Notes: generated from the sequence alone by a model not told the origin. DNA of 64,000 nt from Cyanosarcina radialis HA8281-LM2 (GCA_019359615.1 JAHHHA010000023.1:43770-107769), one strand, 5' to 3'. Positions 52,736 to 61,608 are shown, counted from the first letter of the stretch. Program-made: numbers and translations.

Positions 52736-54337
52736 CTAGCTTAGCTGTGCTACCAATTGATTGTCTAGTAGGGTTTGATGGCTGAGTAGATCTTCAACAC
52801 GAATCCGCAAAAATCGCTCTGCATCTACCCAAAACTGAACTTTGATGCGATCGCTCCCTGGATATCCCAAAGGCATGAGTTGGGCGATCGTCCGCGCCCC
52901 ATCTTTGTCGTTGAGGGGTTTAGCTGAAGTGCGATCGCTCTTGAGGTTGCGGGTAACTAATCGATCGCCGTCGAAAAATACTTCTATTCCCTGAGTTTGA
53001 TTTCCTAACTCTCCAATAATTAATTCGATGCTGGGTTGATTTTCTACTGAAGCTCCCAGCAATAATTCAACGGGGTCGCTCATCGGGTAAGCTTGTCCTA
53101 CCCGAATAATTGAATGCCAGTTGTGGCAATTTTGCCGACGATCCCAAAAGCGCACGCCATAACTGTGATAGAGAAAGTCTTTAACTTCGACTCCTTGCAA
53201 TAATTGCAAAGCACCTTGAGCGATCGCTTCAAATGGTTTAGAGCGACGAATTTTAGCCGCGTCAAAATACTGTTCCACCCAAGTTTGTACGGCAGGAATT
53301 TGCACCGTACCGCCGACTAATAACACCGCGTCGATATCCGATACCTCAACTCCTTGTCGCCTTCCTTGTTGTAGAGTTTGCGTCATTGCTTCATCTAAGC
53401 GATCGAAGAATTGGTGTTGTTTGAGAATATCTTCAAAGCGATCGCGCGTCAGTTCCAGTTCGTAACTCTCTAAAGTTTCATCGTCAAAGTAAACCTCGCT
53501 GGCTGAAGTTTGCAGCGACAATTGAATTTTTAATCTTTCTGCTAACCGCAAAGTCAAAGGCGTAGCTTGAATTCCCTGAGAAGAAGCAAAGTCATCGACG
53601 ATCCAGTTATCGAGATCGCTACCGCCTAAATTTTGTCCGGCTTTAGCCAGCACGCGGGCAGTTTTAGGACGTTGCTTGGTACTATCGCCCAAGGATTTCT
53701 CGCCCCATTTGAGAATCAATCCCAAAGGTTTTTTGCCAGCTTGGATCTCTTTGGGAACTTGCACTAGAGATAGATCGAGCGTACCGCCGCCAAAATCGAC
53801 TACTAGCAAGATATCGGCTTCTTGAGTGCCGTAACCCAATGCCGCTGCCGTCGGTTCGTCTAACATCCGCACTTGTTGGACTGGTAAAGATTGGCAAACT
53901 TGCGACAGCCAATGGCGATAAGCTTCAAAACTATCTACAGGTACGGTTAAAACTAAAGACTCTCCCACATCGGGAATGACGGACTGCAATTTATCGACAA
54001 TTTGAGCTAAAAACCACTCGCCGACTCGATCGAATCTCACCGTTTCGCCGTCTAATTCTGGCAAGAAACCTTGAATTTCAGCCCCAATTCCCCGCTTGAA
54101 ACTGTGGAAATAGCGAGGATCGCTTTTGAGATCCAAACCGCGATCGCGAACTGCTTGGCCGACAATAACTTCCCCCCGACTGGCATCTTCGACGTAAACC
54201 AGACTCGGAATTAGGGGCGGTTGTCCCAAGACGTTAGCCGATAATCCAGGAAGGTTAATGGTTTCAGGTTGCTGTGTTGCTGGGTTCCAGCGAGCGATTA
54301 CCGTGTTGCTAGTACCAAAATCAATGGCGAGGCTCAT
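52736..54337 (-). CDS. Short Hsp70-family protein
   Basis: The 533-residue protein is an Hsp70/actin-fold ATPase. Phosphate 1 is MSLAIDFGTSNTVIARWNPA, phosphate 2 is LLVVDFGGGTLDLSLVQVP (about 178), and the adenosine motif is VLLVGGTVQIPAVQTWVEQY (about 340). It has a short beta-domain-like C-terminus (RVEDLLSHQTLLDNQLVA) but no long helical lid, so it is about 100 residues shorter than DnaK. It is a divergent Hsp70 rather than the housekeeping chaperone. Genes for DUF3592 and a kinase-like WD40 protein lie upstream on the same strand. Confidence 0.9.
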   Translation of the reverse strand: MSLAIDFGTSNTVIARWNPATQQPETINLPGLSANVLGQPPLIPSLVYVEDASRGEVIVGQAVRDRGLDLKSDPRYFHSFKRGIGAEIQGFLPELDGETVRFDRVGEWFLAQIVDKLQSVIPDVGESLVLTVPVDSFEAYRHWLSQVCQSLPVQQVRMLDEPTAAALGYGTQEADILLVVDFGGGTLDLSLVQVPKEIQAGKKPLGLILKWGEKSLGDSTKQRPKTARVLAKAGQNLGGSDLDNWIVDDFASSQGIQATPLTLRLAERLKIQLSLQTSASEVYFDDETLESYELELTRDRFEDILKQHQFFDRLDEAMTQTLQQGRRQGVEVSDIDAVLLVGGTVQIPAVQTWVEQYFDAAKIRRSKPFEAIAQGALQLLQGVEVKDFLYHSYGVRFWDRRQNCHNWHSIIRVGQAYPMSDPVELLLGASVENQPSIELIIGELGNQTQGIEVFFDGDRLVTRNLKSDRTSAKPLNDKDGARTIAQLMPLGYPGSDRIKVQFWVDAERFLRIRVEDLLSHQTLLDNQLVAQLS

Positions 54338-54407
54338 AAAACTAAATTACATGAAACGATCGGGCAGCATTTAAACAGGTTGGGATTACTCTCTCTTTCT
54401 TAATGTT

Positions 54408-54911
54408 CTAACCTAAAACTAGGGTTTGCTTGGGTTGGCGGCGATCGACGAGCAGTAAGATCGGATCTCCTACTTGCAATTGGCGAGCGGGATGGAAAAT
54501 ACTAGCAGAAATTTTACCAGAATAATTTGTCTCGCCCACTCGATAGTTGTAGTGCAGTCTAGTCCCTCTGCCAATGGTAACTATAGAAGTTACCTCACCG
54601 ATCGCCTCAATTGCATTTCGACCAATAGATCGAACAATATAAATACGAAATAGCAACAGGACAGCAAAAATTACAATTATTATCCCGTATACGATCGCGT
54701 ATACGTTATATATCTGCGGATCGATATCGCTAGTTACTACCGTCGATCCCCTGGATATAGGAGTTATCCCGAGAACTTTGGTAAAAATAGCAATAAATAC
54801 ACACAAAGCGATCGCTACTACCGATGTTAAAGAGAGGTCGTCTATTCTAATGATTTCTAGTAATCCTAAAGCTCTGGAATTAGATCTTTTAGGATTCAGG
54901 TTAGTAGACAT
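54408..54911 (-). CDS. DUF3592 membrane protein
   Basis: The 167-residue protein has two transmembrane helices (SVVAIALCVFIAIFTKVLGI and YAIVYGIIIVIFAVLLLFRI). A DUF3592-like domain follows, with TSIVTIGRGTRLHYNYRVGE and ILLLVDRRQPKQTLVLG. It lies 70 bp upstream of the Hsp70-like gene and 113 bp downstream of the kinase-like WD40 gene, all on the minus strand. Function is unknown. Confidence 0.75.
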   Translation of the reverse strand: MSTNLNPKRSNSRALGLLEIIRIDDLSLTSVVAIALCVFIAIFTKVLGITPISRGSTVVTSDIDPQIYNVYAIVYGIIIVIFAVLLLFRIYIVRSIGRNAIEAIGEVTSIVTIGRGTRLHYNYRVGETNYSGKISASIFHPARQLQVGDPILLLVDRRQPKQTLVLG

Positions 54912-55024
54912 ACAGCAGTCCTAAATCGTTGATGAAATTTCTTGTAGGGCAGGCATCTTGCCTGCTGTGGGACAGCCGGGACGGCTATCCCACAAGTCTA
55001 TAAAAATGCAAATAGCTTTCAATC

Positions 55025-56875
55025 TCAGATGCGTTGCCATAATTTGATGGTCTTATCTTTACTACCACTAGCCACGATCTCCCCCAAAGGGCTGACGGCC
55101 AACGCACAAACGGCATCTGTATGACCAGCTAAGGTAGCGATTTCTTCGCCCGTGCTGACCTGCCACAGCTTGACGTTACTATCCCAACTGCCACTAATAA
55201 CAGTTTCACCATCGAGACTAAAGGCAACTGTTGCTACCGATCGAGAATGACCCAAAATGGTAGCGATCGCTTGCCCGCTGGCACAGTTCCACAAGCAAAT
55301 AGTATTATCATCTCCGGCTGTGGCTAGCATCGAACTATCAGGGCTAAATCCTACTGCCAAAACCGATCGGGCGTGACCTGTAAAGGTGTATAGCACTTGA
55401 GGCAGACCGGAACTTAAATCCCACAAGCGGGCGGTGCGATCGAAACTGGCGCTGGCTAAAAACTGACCGTTGGGACTAAATGCCACGGCGCTTACTTGCA
55501 ATTGATGTCCTTTGAGGGTGCAAATTTCCTCTCCCGTCTCTACATCCCACAACTTGATGGTTTTATCCCAGCTACCGCTAGCTAAGATTGCCCTCACCCC
55601 CGTCCCCTCTCCCAAGCTTGGGAGAGGGGTGCCCGTCAGAGCGGGGTGAGGGTCCAAAGGCCTAAAAGCAACAGATCGAACCCCATGAGAATGTCCGGCA
55701 AGAGTGCGAATTTCTTGTCCGGTTGCCAAATCCCATAACTTAATGGTGCGATCGCTACTACCAGATGCCAAAATTTGACTGTCGGGACTAAAAGCGATCG
55801 AGTTGACTGGCTGCGAATGTCCGGTCAAAATGCCGATTACTTGCCTAGTATTAACGTTCCATAAGCGAATGTTGCCATCGTCGCTGGCGCTGGCTAAGAT
55901 CTCGCCTTTGCCCCCCTTACTAAGGGGGGTTGGGGGGATCGGACTAAAAGCAACTGAATTGATGCTAGCCGTCGATCGCGAATGTTCTACGAGAGTGGCG
56001 ACGCATTCCCATAAAGGAGAGTTTGAGGTTGAGGGTTGGAGGTTGAGATTTAAATAGGTTCCAAGTGCTGGCAAGATTTCATCGATCGATCGCCAACGTA
56101 AATTCAGATCGCGTTGGATCGATTTATCGAGAACGTGCGCCAGGCGATCGCTTACTGTTTGGGTTAAATACTGTTGCCACACCCAGCGATCGCTACTTGT
56201 ATCGAACAGGTCAAATGGACTAATACCTGTCATTAAGTAGATGCAAGTTACGCCTAAGCTATAAATATCGCTGGCAAAAACTGCCTTTCCTCGCGTTTGT
56301 TCGGGAGCCGTGTATTCAGGGCTACCAATGTCAGTTTCTAATTGAGTTCGATCGTTTTCTGCATCCAATCGAGCAGACCTAAAATCAACTAAAACTAGAT
56401 CCCCCCAACCCCCCTTAAAAAGGGGGGCTGTAGAGGATCGATAAATAATATTTTCTGGTTTAATATCCCGGTGAATTACTTGGCGATCGTGGATAAATTT
56501 CAAAACTGGCAATAAATCTGCTAGCAGTCGCCAAATGTGCTGTTCGTCGAAGTTGCCTTCTACCTCTAATAACTGAGATAACTTGTTGCCATTAATAAAT
56601 TCTTGTACTAAGTAGAAATTATTATTTTCTTCAAAGTAGTCTATAACCGTAGGAATTTGAGGATGCTTGCCCAGCTTTTTTAACGACTGTAGTTGCTGCT
56701 GCCGTAAACGTGCAGACGTGGTTTCTAGATCGGAGGTTGGGATAAGCGATCGCCATAGTTGAACTACACAATATATTGAGGGCGATCGATGAAGGTCAAT
56801 CGCTAAAAATGAGTTGGAAAATTTGCTTTTTGCAAGCTGTTTAACGATTTGGTAACGCTCTTTTAAGATCGACAT
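55025..56875 (-). CDS. Kinase-like WD40 protein (probable pseudokinase)
   Basis: This 616-residue protein has a Ser/Thr-kinase-like domain (1-275) and seven WD40 repeats (about 290-616). HRDIKPEN is intact at 135-142, and GSPEYTAPEQ and the alpha-F DIYSLGV segment are present. However, the glycine loop is LAKSKFSNSFLA (no Gly), VAIK Lys is Gln39, the alpha-C Glu position reads Gln, and DFG is DFR (164-166). It is therefore probably catalytically dead or strongly impaired. Three palindromic repeats are inserted in frame, at residues about 146-158, in WD40 blade 1 and in WD40 blade 3. It begins the block kinase-DUF3592-Hsp70-acidic protein. Confidence 0.9.
   Translation of the reverse strand: MSILKERYQIVKQLAKSKFSNSFLAIDLHRSPSIYCVVQLWRSLIPTSDLETTSARLRQQQLQSLKKLGKHPQIPTVIDYFEENNNFYLVQEFINGNKLSQLLEVEGNFDEQHIWRLLADLLPVLKFIHDRQVIHRDIKPENIIYRSSTAPLFKGGWGDLVLVDFRSARLDAENDRTQLETDIGSPEYTAPEQTRGKAVFASDIYSLGVTCIYLMTGISPFDLFDTSSDRWVWQQYLTQTVSDRLAHVLDKSIQRDLNLRWRSIDEILPALGTYLNLNLQPSTSNSPLWECVATLVEHSRSTASINSVAFSPIPPTPLSKGGKGEILASASDDGNIRLWNVNTRQVIGILTGHSQPVNSIAFSPDSQILASGSSDRTIKLWDLATGQEIRTLAGHSHGVRSVAFRPLDPHPALTGTPLPSLGEGTGVRAILASGSWDKTIKLWDVETGEEICTLKGHQLQVSAVAFSPNGQFLASASFDRTARLWDLSSGLPQVLYTFTGHARSVLAVGFSPDSSMLATAGDDNTICLWNCASGQAIATILGHSRSVATVAFSLDGETVISGSWDSNVKLWQVSTGEEIATLAGHTDAVCALAVSPLGEIVASGSKDKTIKLWQRI
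55589..55655. repeat. Palindromic repeat inside WD40 blade 3
   Basis: CCCTCACCCCCGTCCCCTCT to GCGGGGTGAGGG with the core CTCCCAAGCTTGGGAG is inserted in frame. It adds about 20 residues ([20 protein letters not shown]) between VAFRPLD and ILASGSWD. It is the same core as in the truB MITE. Confidence 0.8.
55906..55941. repeat. Palindromic repeat inside WD40 blade 1
   Basis: CCTTTGCCCCCCTTACTAAG to GGGGTTGGGGGGATC inserts about a dozen residues (IPPTPLSKGGKGE) in frame between VAFSP and ILASASDD. Confidence 0.8.
56398..56436. repeat. Palindromic repeat inside the kinase-like domain
   Basis: GATCCCCCCAACCCCCCTTA with the complementary AAGGGGGG adds about 13 residues (RSSTAPLFKGGWG) between HRDIKPENIIY and LVLVDF, that is in the beta-hairpin after the catalytic loop. 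Confidence 0.8.
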
Positions 56876-57147
56876 TTATCCTCAATAAGTCGATTTCTCG
56901 CTCGATCGCAAGTTGCAGTCAAGACTAACTCAATATTAACTTCCCAAAATCGAATCCGCATCTAGACAAAGAAACCCGCGCGGGCAGGTTTCAAGAGAGC
57001 GATATTCATCATTCATAAGTTTTTGACTTTTGACTGGACGCTGAGCTTGCAATGCCCTGAGCAGTTCGACAGGTGAAGCAGTGAGCTTGCCGAACTGCTC
57101 ACTGTTGCACTTGCCGAAGGGTCGAAGCGTTGACTTTTGACTTTTAA

Positions 57148-58164
57148 CTAGGGTGCTTGCCAAATCCTTTGATGGTATTGCATCAGATCGGCGTAGGGAT
57201 CTGGGGCATTATGGGTGTGGGCGTGGTGATGGTGGTGGTCGTGGGAATGGTGATGATGTTCGTGGCTATGAGAATTAGCTTTGCCATTTTCCACCGCCGT
57301 TAGCCGGAATTTGCACATTTCACAATTCATTTGCACTCGATCTAACTGGGTTTCAATTTCTCGTTCTCGCAGAACTGATAGCAAAGGCGAGTCAATCCCC
57401 ATCTCAGAAAGACAATCGATCGCGATATCGGGGTATTGTTCTTGTTGTTGGGCAGCGATCGTCAAAATCTTTTTCACCAACAGTCCGGTAAACAGGAAGT
57501 AGGGCAAGACGATAATGCGTTTGGGATGGTAGAGGCGGGCGCGACGGAATCCTTCTTCGAGACGAGGATGGGTAATCCCAATGAAACAAGTTTCTACAGT
57601 CAGATAACCGCTGCCTTCCCATAGCAGGCGAGCTAATTTGCAAACATCGCCGTTGGCATCGGGATCGCTCGAACCCCTACCGACAAATAGCACGACTGTA
57701 TCGGATCGCTCGTATCCCGGTTTATCTAATTGTGTCAGACGCGATCGCCACAAATCTAAAATCTCAGGGGTAATGCCGAAATGACGGCCGTAGTGAAACT
57801 GCAATTGTGGATACTCGAGCTTGGCGCGGTCTAGTTCGTTGGTAATATCGAATTTATTGTGCCGGGCCGCAAATAATAGCACTGGTAAAACCGACAGTTC
57901 CGTGTAACCTTGAGCTATACATTGTTCGATTCCTTGAGCGATCGTCGGTTCGGTGAGTTCGAGAAAGCAAGGAACTACTGGACGGGAAGTGTCTAAAGCT
58001 TGATAGGCAGAGACAAAATCTAAAAAACATCGTCTGCCGTCTTCATCTCTAGTACCATGGCCGATCGCTAATAAGGGACGCGATCGAGGTAGAGGCGGTA
58101 ACTTCAACGAGTCAGTAAAATTGACAGTCGAGATCGATTGGTCGGTAAAAGTGCGATCGAGCAT
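57148..58164 (-). CDS. cbiX: CbiX-type sirohydrochlorin (cobalto)chelatase with His-rich tail
   Basis: The 338-residue protein is a duplicated chelatase. The first half has [20 protein letters not shown] with the catalytic His and [11 protein letters not shown] with the second His. The second half has [17 protein letters not shown]. After [10 protein letters not shown] comes a 20-residue His-rich tail ([16 protein letters not shown]), a probable metal store. It inserts Co (or Fe/Ni) into sirohydrochlorin for cobalamin or siroheme. I chose the ATG at 58162-58164, preceded by AAGAAGG. The longer upstream frame overlaps a cobalamin riboswitch, which therefore controls this gene. Confidence 0.93.
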   Translation of the reverse strand: MLDRTFTDQSISTVNFTDSLKLPPLPRSRPLLAIGHGTRDEDGRRCFLDFVSAYQALDTSRPVVPCFLELTEPTIAQGIEQCIAQGYTELSVLPVLLFAARHNKFDITNELDRAKLEYPQLQFHYGRHFGITPEILDLWRSRLTQLDKPGYERSDTVVLFVGRGSSDPDANGDVCKLARLLWEGSGYLTVETCFIGITHPRLEEGFRRARLYHPKRIIVLPYFLFTGLLVKKILTIAAQQQEQYPDIAIDCLSEMGIDSPLLSVLREREIETQLDRVQMNCEMCKFRLTAVENGKANSHSHEHHHHSHDHHHHHAHTHNAPDPYADLMQYHQRIWQAP

Positions 58165-58212
58165 TAATTTAACCTTCTTTCCCATGCGACGCAGGAAATA
58201 GAGCGATCGAGC

Positions 58213-58344
58213 AACAGGTAGGCATTCTGGCTGACGATTCCCCATCAGGTCAGTAACCAACAGTTAGAAACAAAAGACAACTGACAAGATCGTTTACAGT
58301 TGCGGCACAGCCCCGGACTTGCACCGGAGTTTCCCTAACCTGTT
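58213..58344 (-). ncRNA. Cobalamin riboswitch
   Basis: On the minus strand AACAGGTTAGGGAAACTCCG, then GTGCAAGTCCGGGGCTGTGC and CGCAACTGTAA, match the core of cobalamin (AdoCbl-class) riboswitches. The B12 box follows as GTCAGCCAGAATGCCTACCTG. The first AACAGGT and last ACCTGTT pair to close the element. It ends 48 bp before the chelatase ATG, so cobalamin binding probably blocks translation or causes termination. Confidence 0.9.
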
Positions 58345-58446
58345 ACGGCGAATGTTTGCTTTGTTATCTTAATCTGAATTTGTCATCCCACATATCCCCT
58401 GACAGGGGATGAAGAGCCTTAACTGCCCCTAAATAGTGCTGAAGAT

Positions 58447-59427
58447 CTAGGTTTGGTAAAGAGAGGCGACGTATTCGGCGTAACCGTTATATAACAAAGT
58501 CGATCGCTTTTCCCAATTCAAATTGGGGCCTTTGCCCATAAATTTTTCTGTGGCTTGCGACCAGCGGGGATGGGGCTTGTTGGGATTGACATTGGCCTCA
58601 AAATCGTATTCGTGGGCATCGATCGTATTCCAAAAAGTTGGTGGCTGTCGATCGAGAAATTCGATTTTAACGATCGATTTGGCCCCTTTAAAACCATACT
58701 TCCAAGGAATCACTGCCCGAATCGGCGCACCGTGTTGCTTGGGTAAAGCGTGACCGTAAATTCCAATAGCAAAAAACGCTAGATCGTTGGTCATTTCATC
58801 TAACCGCAAACTTTCGGTATAGGGCCAAGGAACTTTTGTAAAAACCAACCATTTAGGGCCTAACCTAATCTTTTCGTCGTAGAACGACGTGAAGCGGACA
58901 AATTTAGCATTCGATCGCGGTTCGACATCTTTTACTAGCAATTTCATCGGGAATCCCACCCACGGAACCACCATCGACCAAGCTTCGACGCAACGGAAGC
59001 GGTAAACCCTCTCTTCGATCGCAAATTTCTTTTGCAGGTCGTCTAAGTCATAAGTCTGAGGGCGATTTACTAAACCGCTAACTTCAACTTTCCAGTTTTC
59101 TGTCGGTAAGGCTTGGGCTGCTGACCAAATGGATTTTCCCGTGCCGAATTCGTAGAAATTGTTGTACCGCGAAGATAAAGATTCATCTGTAATCGGTCGA
59201 TCGACTCGAGCAAAAGCACTGTTGCGAACTAAACCTGGATATGTAGGATACGAGGTAGCAGCGGGAGGTGTTTGAGAACTATCGCAGCCAGCGATCGCTA
59301 AAATGCTCGGACTCAACGCCGCCCCAATCGCACTTTTAAGTAAGCGACGGCGGTTGAGAAATACGGCTTCTGATGTAGCTTCCCGTTCGGGAATTTCCCA
59401 AGATTGAGGAATGCGGATGATGCTCAT
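58447..59427 (-). CDS. msrP: Protein-methionine-sulfoxide reductase MsrP (YedY)
   Basis: MsrP is the periplasmic molybdopterin enzyme that repairs oxidised methionines. The N-terminus has a Tat-like signal RRRLLKSAIGAALSPSILAI ending in AGC. The molybdenum ligand Cys is in YRFRCVEAWSMVVPWVGFPM (about 148). GHALPKQHGAPIRAVIPWKY is characteristic of the sulfite-oxidase fold. The 326-residue length is normal. No MsrQ haem membrane subunit gene is adjacent. Confidence 0.94.
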   Translation of the reverse strand: MSIIRIPQSWEIPEREATSEAVFLNRRRLLKSAIGAALSPSILAIAGCDSSQTPPAATSYPTYPGLVRNSAFARVDRPITDESLSSRYNNFYEFGTGKSIWSAAQALPTENWKVEVSGLVNRPQTYDLDDLQKKFAIEERVYRFRCVEAWSMVVPWVGFPMKLLVKDVEPRSNAKFVRFTSFYDEKIRLGPKWLVFTKVPWPYTESLRLDEMTNDLAFFAIGIYGHALPKQHGAPIRAVIPWKYGFKGAKSIVKIEFLDRQPPTFWNTIDAHEYDFEANVNPNKPHPRWSQATEKFMGKGPNLNWEKRSTLLYNGYAEYVASLYQT

Positions 59428-59545
59428 GTTGTCGATCTGTTAGTATTTTGGCGGCGATCGCGCAGTGCCCTGCGGAGTGGAAATCGCAGCACCCTAGTAA
59501 GATTATGACTGTACTTAGTTAAAAAAACAGCAAATAGAGCGCTCA

Positions 59546-60289
59546 GTGGTAAAAATTGATGACAATCATCAAAATCCCCAGTTATTGCCAGAAATGCAAG
59601 CAATTTGGCAAGAAACGCTGACCTGGCAACCAGATAACCCGCAAAAGCTACAATTTCAATGTCTTTACGAGCAAATTTTGGCAGCCAACCAACATCTCAA
59701 CTTAACTCGAATTACAGCCCCAGCAGATTTTTGGGAAAAACACCTGTGGGATTCGTTGCGAGGGGTATCCAGATGCTTATCGATCGAAACACCCACATCC
59801 TGGAAAGCGATCGATATCGGTACGGGGGCGGGGTTTCCAGGATTGCCGATCGCGATCGCCAGGCCCGATTGGCAAGTGACTTTACTCGATTCCACCCGCA
59901 AAAAAATTGCCTTCTTAGAACAACTCATTCCCCAACTAGAGATCGGCAACGTAGCAACTCTAACTGCTAGAGCCGAGGAAATCGGAAACCAGCCGCAACA
60001 CCGAGAAAGTTACGATTTAGCCCTGATTAGAGCCGTTACTGCTGCTCCAGCCTGTGCGGAGTACGCCCTACCCCTACTGAAGCTAGGAGGGCTAGCCGTT
60101 CTCTATCGAGGAGAATGGACAGACCGAGAAACAGAAGCATTAAAATCGACGCTCGATCGATTAGGGGGAGCGATCGAATCAGTCGATCGATTTACTACTC
60201 CGCTGAGTCATAGTTGTCGGACTAATTTATATTTGCGTAAAATCGCCCCAACACCGATAAATACTAAATCCAAAGGCAAAACCAACTGA
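59546..60289 (+). CDS. rsmG: 16S rRNA (guanine(527)-N7)-methyltransferase
   Basis: RsmG (GidB) methylates G527 of 16S rRNA. The 247-residue protein has NLTRITAPADFWEKHLWDSL and the SAM motif AIDIGTGAGFPGLPIAIARP (about 87-105), LLDSTRKKIAFLEQL and DLALIRAVTAAPACAEYALP. The start is a GTG at 59546. The stop overlaps the ATG of the next gene (TGATG), so the two are translationally coupled. Confidence 0.95.
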   Translation: MVKIDDNHQNPQLLPEMQAIWQETLTWQPDNPQKLQFQCLYEQILAANQHLNLTRITAPADFWEKHLWDSLRGVSRCLSIETPTSWKAIDIGTGAGFPGLPIAIARPDWQVTLLDSTRKKIAFLEQLIPQLEIGNVATLTARAEEIGNQPQHRESYDLALIRAVTAAPACAEYALPLLKLGGLAVLYRGEWTDRETEALKSTLDRLGGAIESVDRFTTPLSHSCRTNLYLRKIAPTPINTKSKGKTN

Positions 60290-61608
60290 TGCCAGCAATT
60301 GAGATTTTAATTCTCTCCAACGGTCCTGGAGAATTGATGACTTGGGTGCTACCAGTAGTACGATCGCTCAGGCAACAATTAGGAAACGATCGCTCCCAAG
60401 TGCGGATCTCAGCGATCTTGTCACCTTGCCCCCACGCTACAGGCAAAGAGGTAGAGATTGCTAACAGCTTTGCAGAAATAGATCGAGTGCAAGCCCCAGA
60501 ACATTTTTGGCGGTTTTTGCTCTTCGGGAAAACAGCCGCTAATTGGGATTGGAGCGATCGCGGTGTCGTGCTTTTCTTGGGCGGCGATCAATTTTTTGCT
60601 CTAGTCATCGCCCAGCGGCTGAAATATCGTAGCGTTATCTATGCCGAGTGGGAGGCCCGTTGGTACTCTCTAGTCGATCGCTTTGGCATTATGAAACCAG
60701 AAATTATCGCCAAAGTTCCCCAAAAATATCGGCACAAATTTACTGTAGTTGGCGATTTAATGGCAGACGCGGGAGGGAGAGGGGGAGATGGGGAGATGGG
60801 GAGATGGGGAGACAAAGAAGACAAGAGGGACAAGGGAGAATTTTTAACTCCGAACTCTACAGAATTAATTGGTTTGCTGCCAGGATCGAAGGCGGCTAAG
60901 TTGGCTCAAGGCTTACCCCTATTATTAGCCACTGCCGAACGCATCCAAGCCGTGCGCCCTCAAACTAGATTTGCGATTCCGGTAGCACCAACCGTCGATC
61001 TATCAACTCTGGCTAGCTTTGCCAATCTCGAACAAAATCCAGTAATTCCTTTAGTAGAAGGTGCAACAGCCGAATTAATTATGTCTGAAGTTAGTAAGAG
61101 CGATCGCCCAATTCTAAGAACAGCTAATGGCTTAGAAGTAGAACTATGGACAGAGTTTCCGGCTTATAAATTGCTATCTCAGTGTCGTCTTTGCCTGACT
61201 ACAGTTGGAGCCAATACCGCCGAATTAGGGGCATTAGCTATCCCCATGCTGGTGTTGTTGCCCAGCAATCAACTAGATGCGATGCGGGCTTGGGATGGCT
61301 TACCTGGGTTATTAGCCAATTTGCCAGGAGTGGGAACGCCGTTGAGTAAAATAATTAATTTGCTAGCGGAAAAGTTGCTAAGGGGTAAACTTTTTGCTTG
61401 GCCGAATATTTGGGCGGGAGCGGAAATCGTTCCCGAACTGATGGGCAAACTTTATCCTCAAGATATCGCTGAAGTTGCCCTCGACTTGCTAGCAGATCCC
61501 GAAAAATTGGCAGCAATGCGCGATCGCTTGCGACAGGTTCGAGGCCAAGCAGGTACAGCCCAAAAGTTAGCCCAATTAGTCAGCGAAGAAATCTCACAGC
61601 TTCGTTAA
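60289..61608 (+). CDS. Lipid-A-disaccharide-synthase-related protein
   Basis: The 439-residue protein is a GT-B glycosyltransferase-like enzyme. It starts MPAIEILILSNGPGELMTWV and has FLGGDQFFALVIAQRL, IGLLPGSKAAKLAQGLP (about 195) and LTTVGANTAELGALAIPMLV. It belongs to the cyanobacterial family annotated as lipid-A-disaccharide-synthase-related, distinct from true LpxB. A segment at about 161-190 ([17 protein letters not shown]) is encoded by the AGATGGGG minisatellite inserted in frame. The gene is coupled to rsmG by a TGATG overlap. Confidence 0.88.
   Translation: MPAIEILILSNGPGELMTWVLPVVRSLRQQLGNDRSQVRISAILSPCPHATGKEVEIANSFAEIDRVQAPEHFWRFLLFGKTAANWDWSDRGVVLFLGGDQFFALVIAQRLKYRSVIYAEWEARWYSLVDRFGIMKPEIIAKVPQKYRHKFTVVGDLMADAGGRGGDGEMGRWGDKEDKRDKGEFLTPNSTELIGLLPGSKAAKLAQGLPLLLATAERIQAVRPQTRFAIPVAPTVDLSTLASFANLEQNPVIPLVEGATAELIMSEVSKSDRPILRTANGLEVELWTEFPAYKLLSQCRLCLTTVGANTAELGALAIPMLVLLPSNQLDAMRAWDGLPGLLANLPGVGTPLSKIINLLAEKLLRGKLFAWPNIWAGAEIVPELMGKLYPQDIAEVALDLLADPEKLAAMRDRLRQVRGQAGTAQKLAQLVSEEISQLR
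60774..60816. repeat. AGATGGGG minisatellite inside the lpxB-like gene
   Basis: Octamer units are inserted between VVGDLMADA and LIGLLPGSK. The resulting linker is Gly/Asp/Trp-rich, and the frame is maintained across it. The same octamer forms leaders elsewhere in the window. Confidence 0.8.

Noticed and set aside
58165..58260. Longer chelatase N-terminus (32 extra residues)
   Set aside because: It overlaps the B12 box of the riboswitch, and a good ribosome binding site precedes the downstream ATG.
60289..61608. Annotation as true LpxB lipid-A-disaccharide synthase
   Set aside because: The sequence matches the cyanobacterial related family, not canonical LpxB, and no other lpx gene is present.
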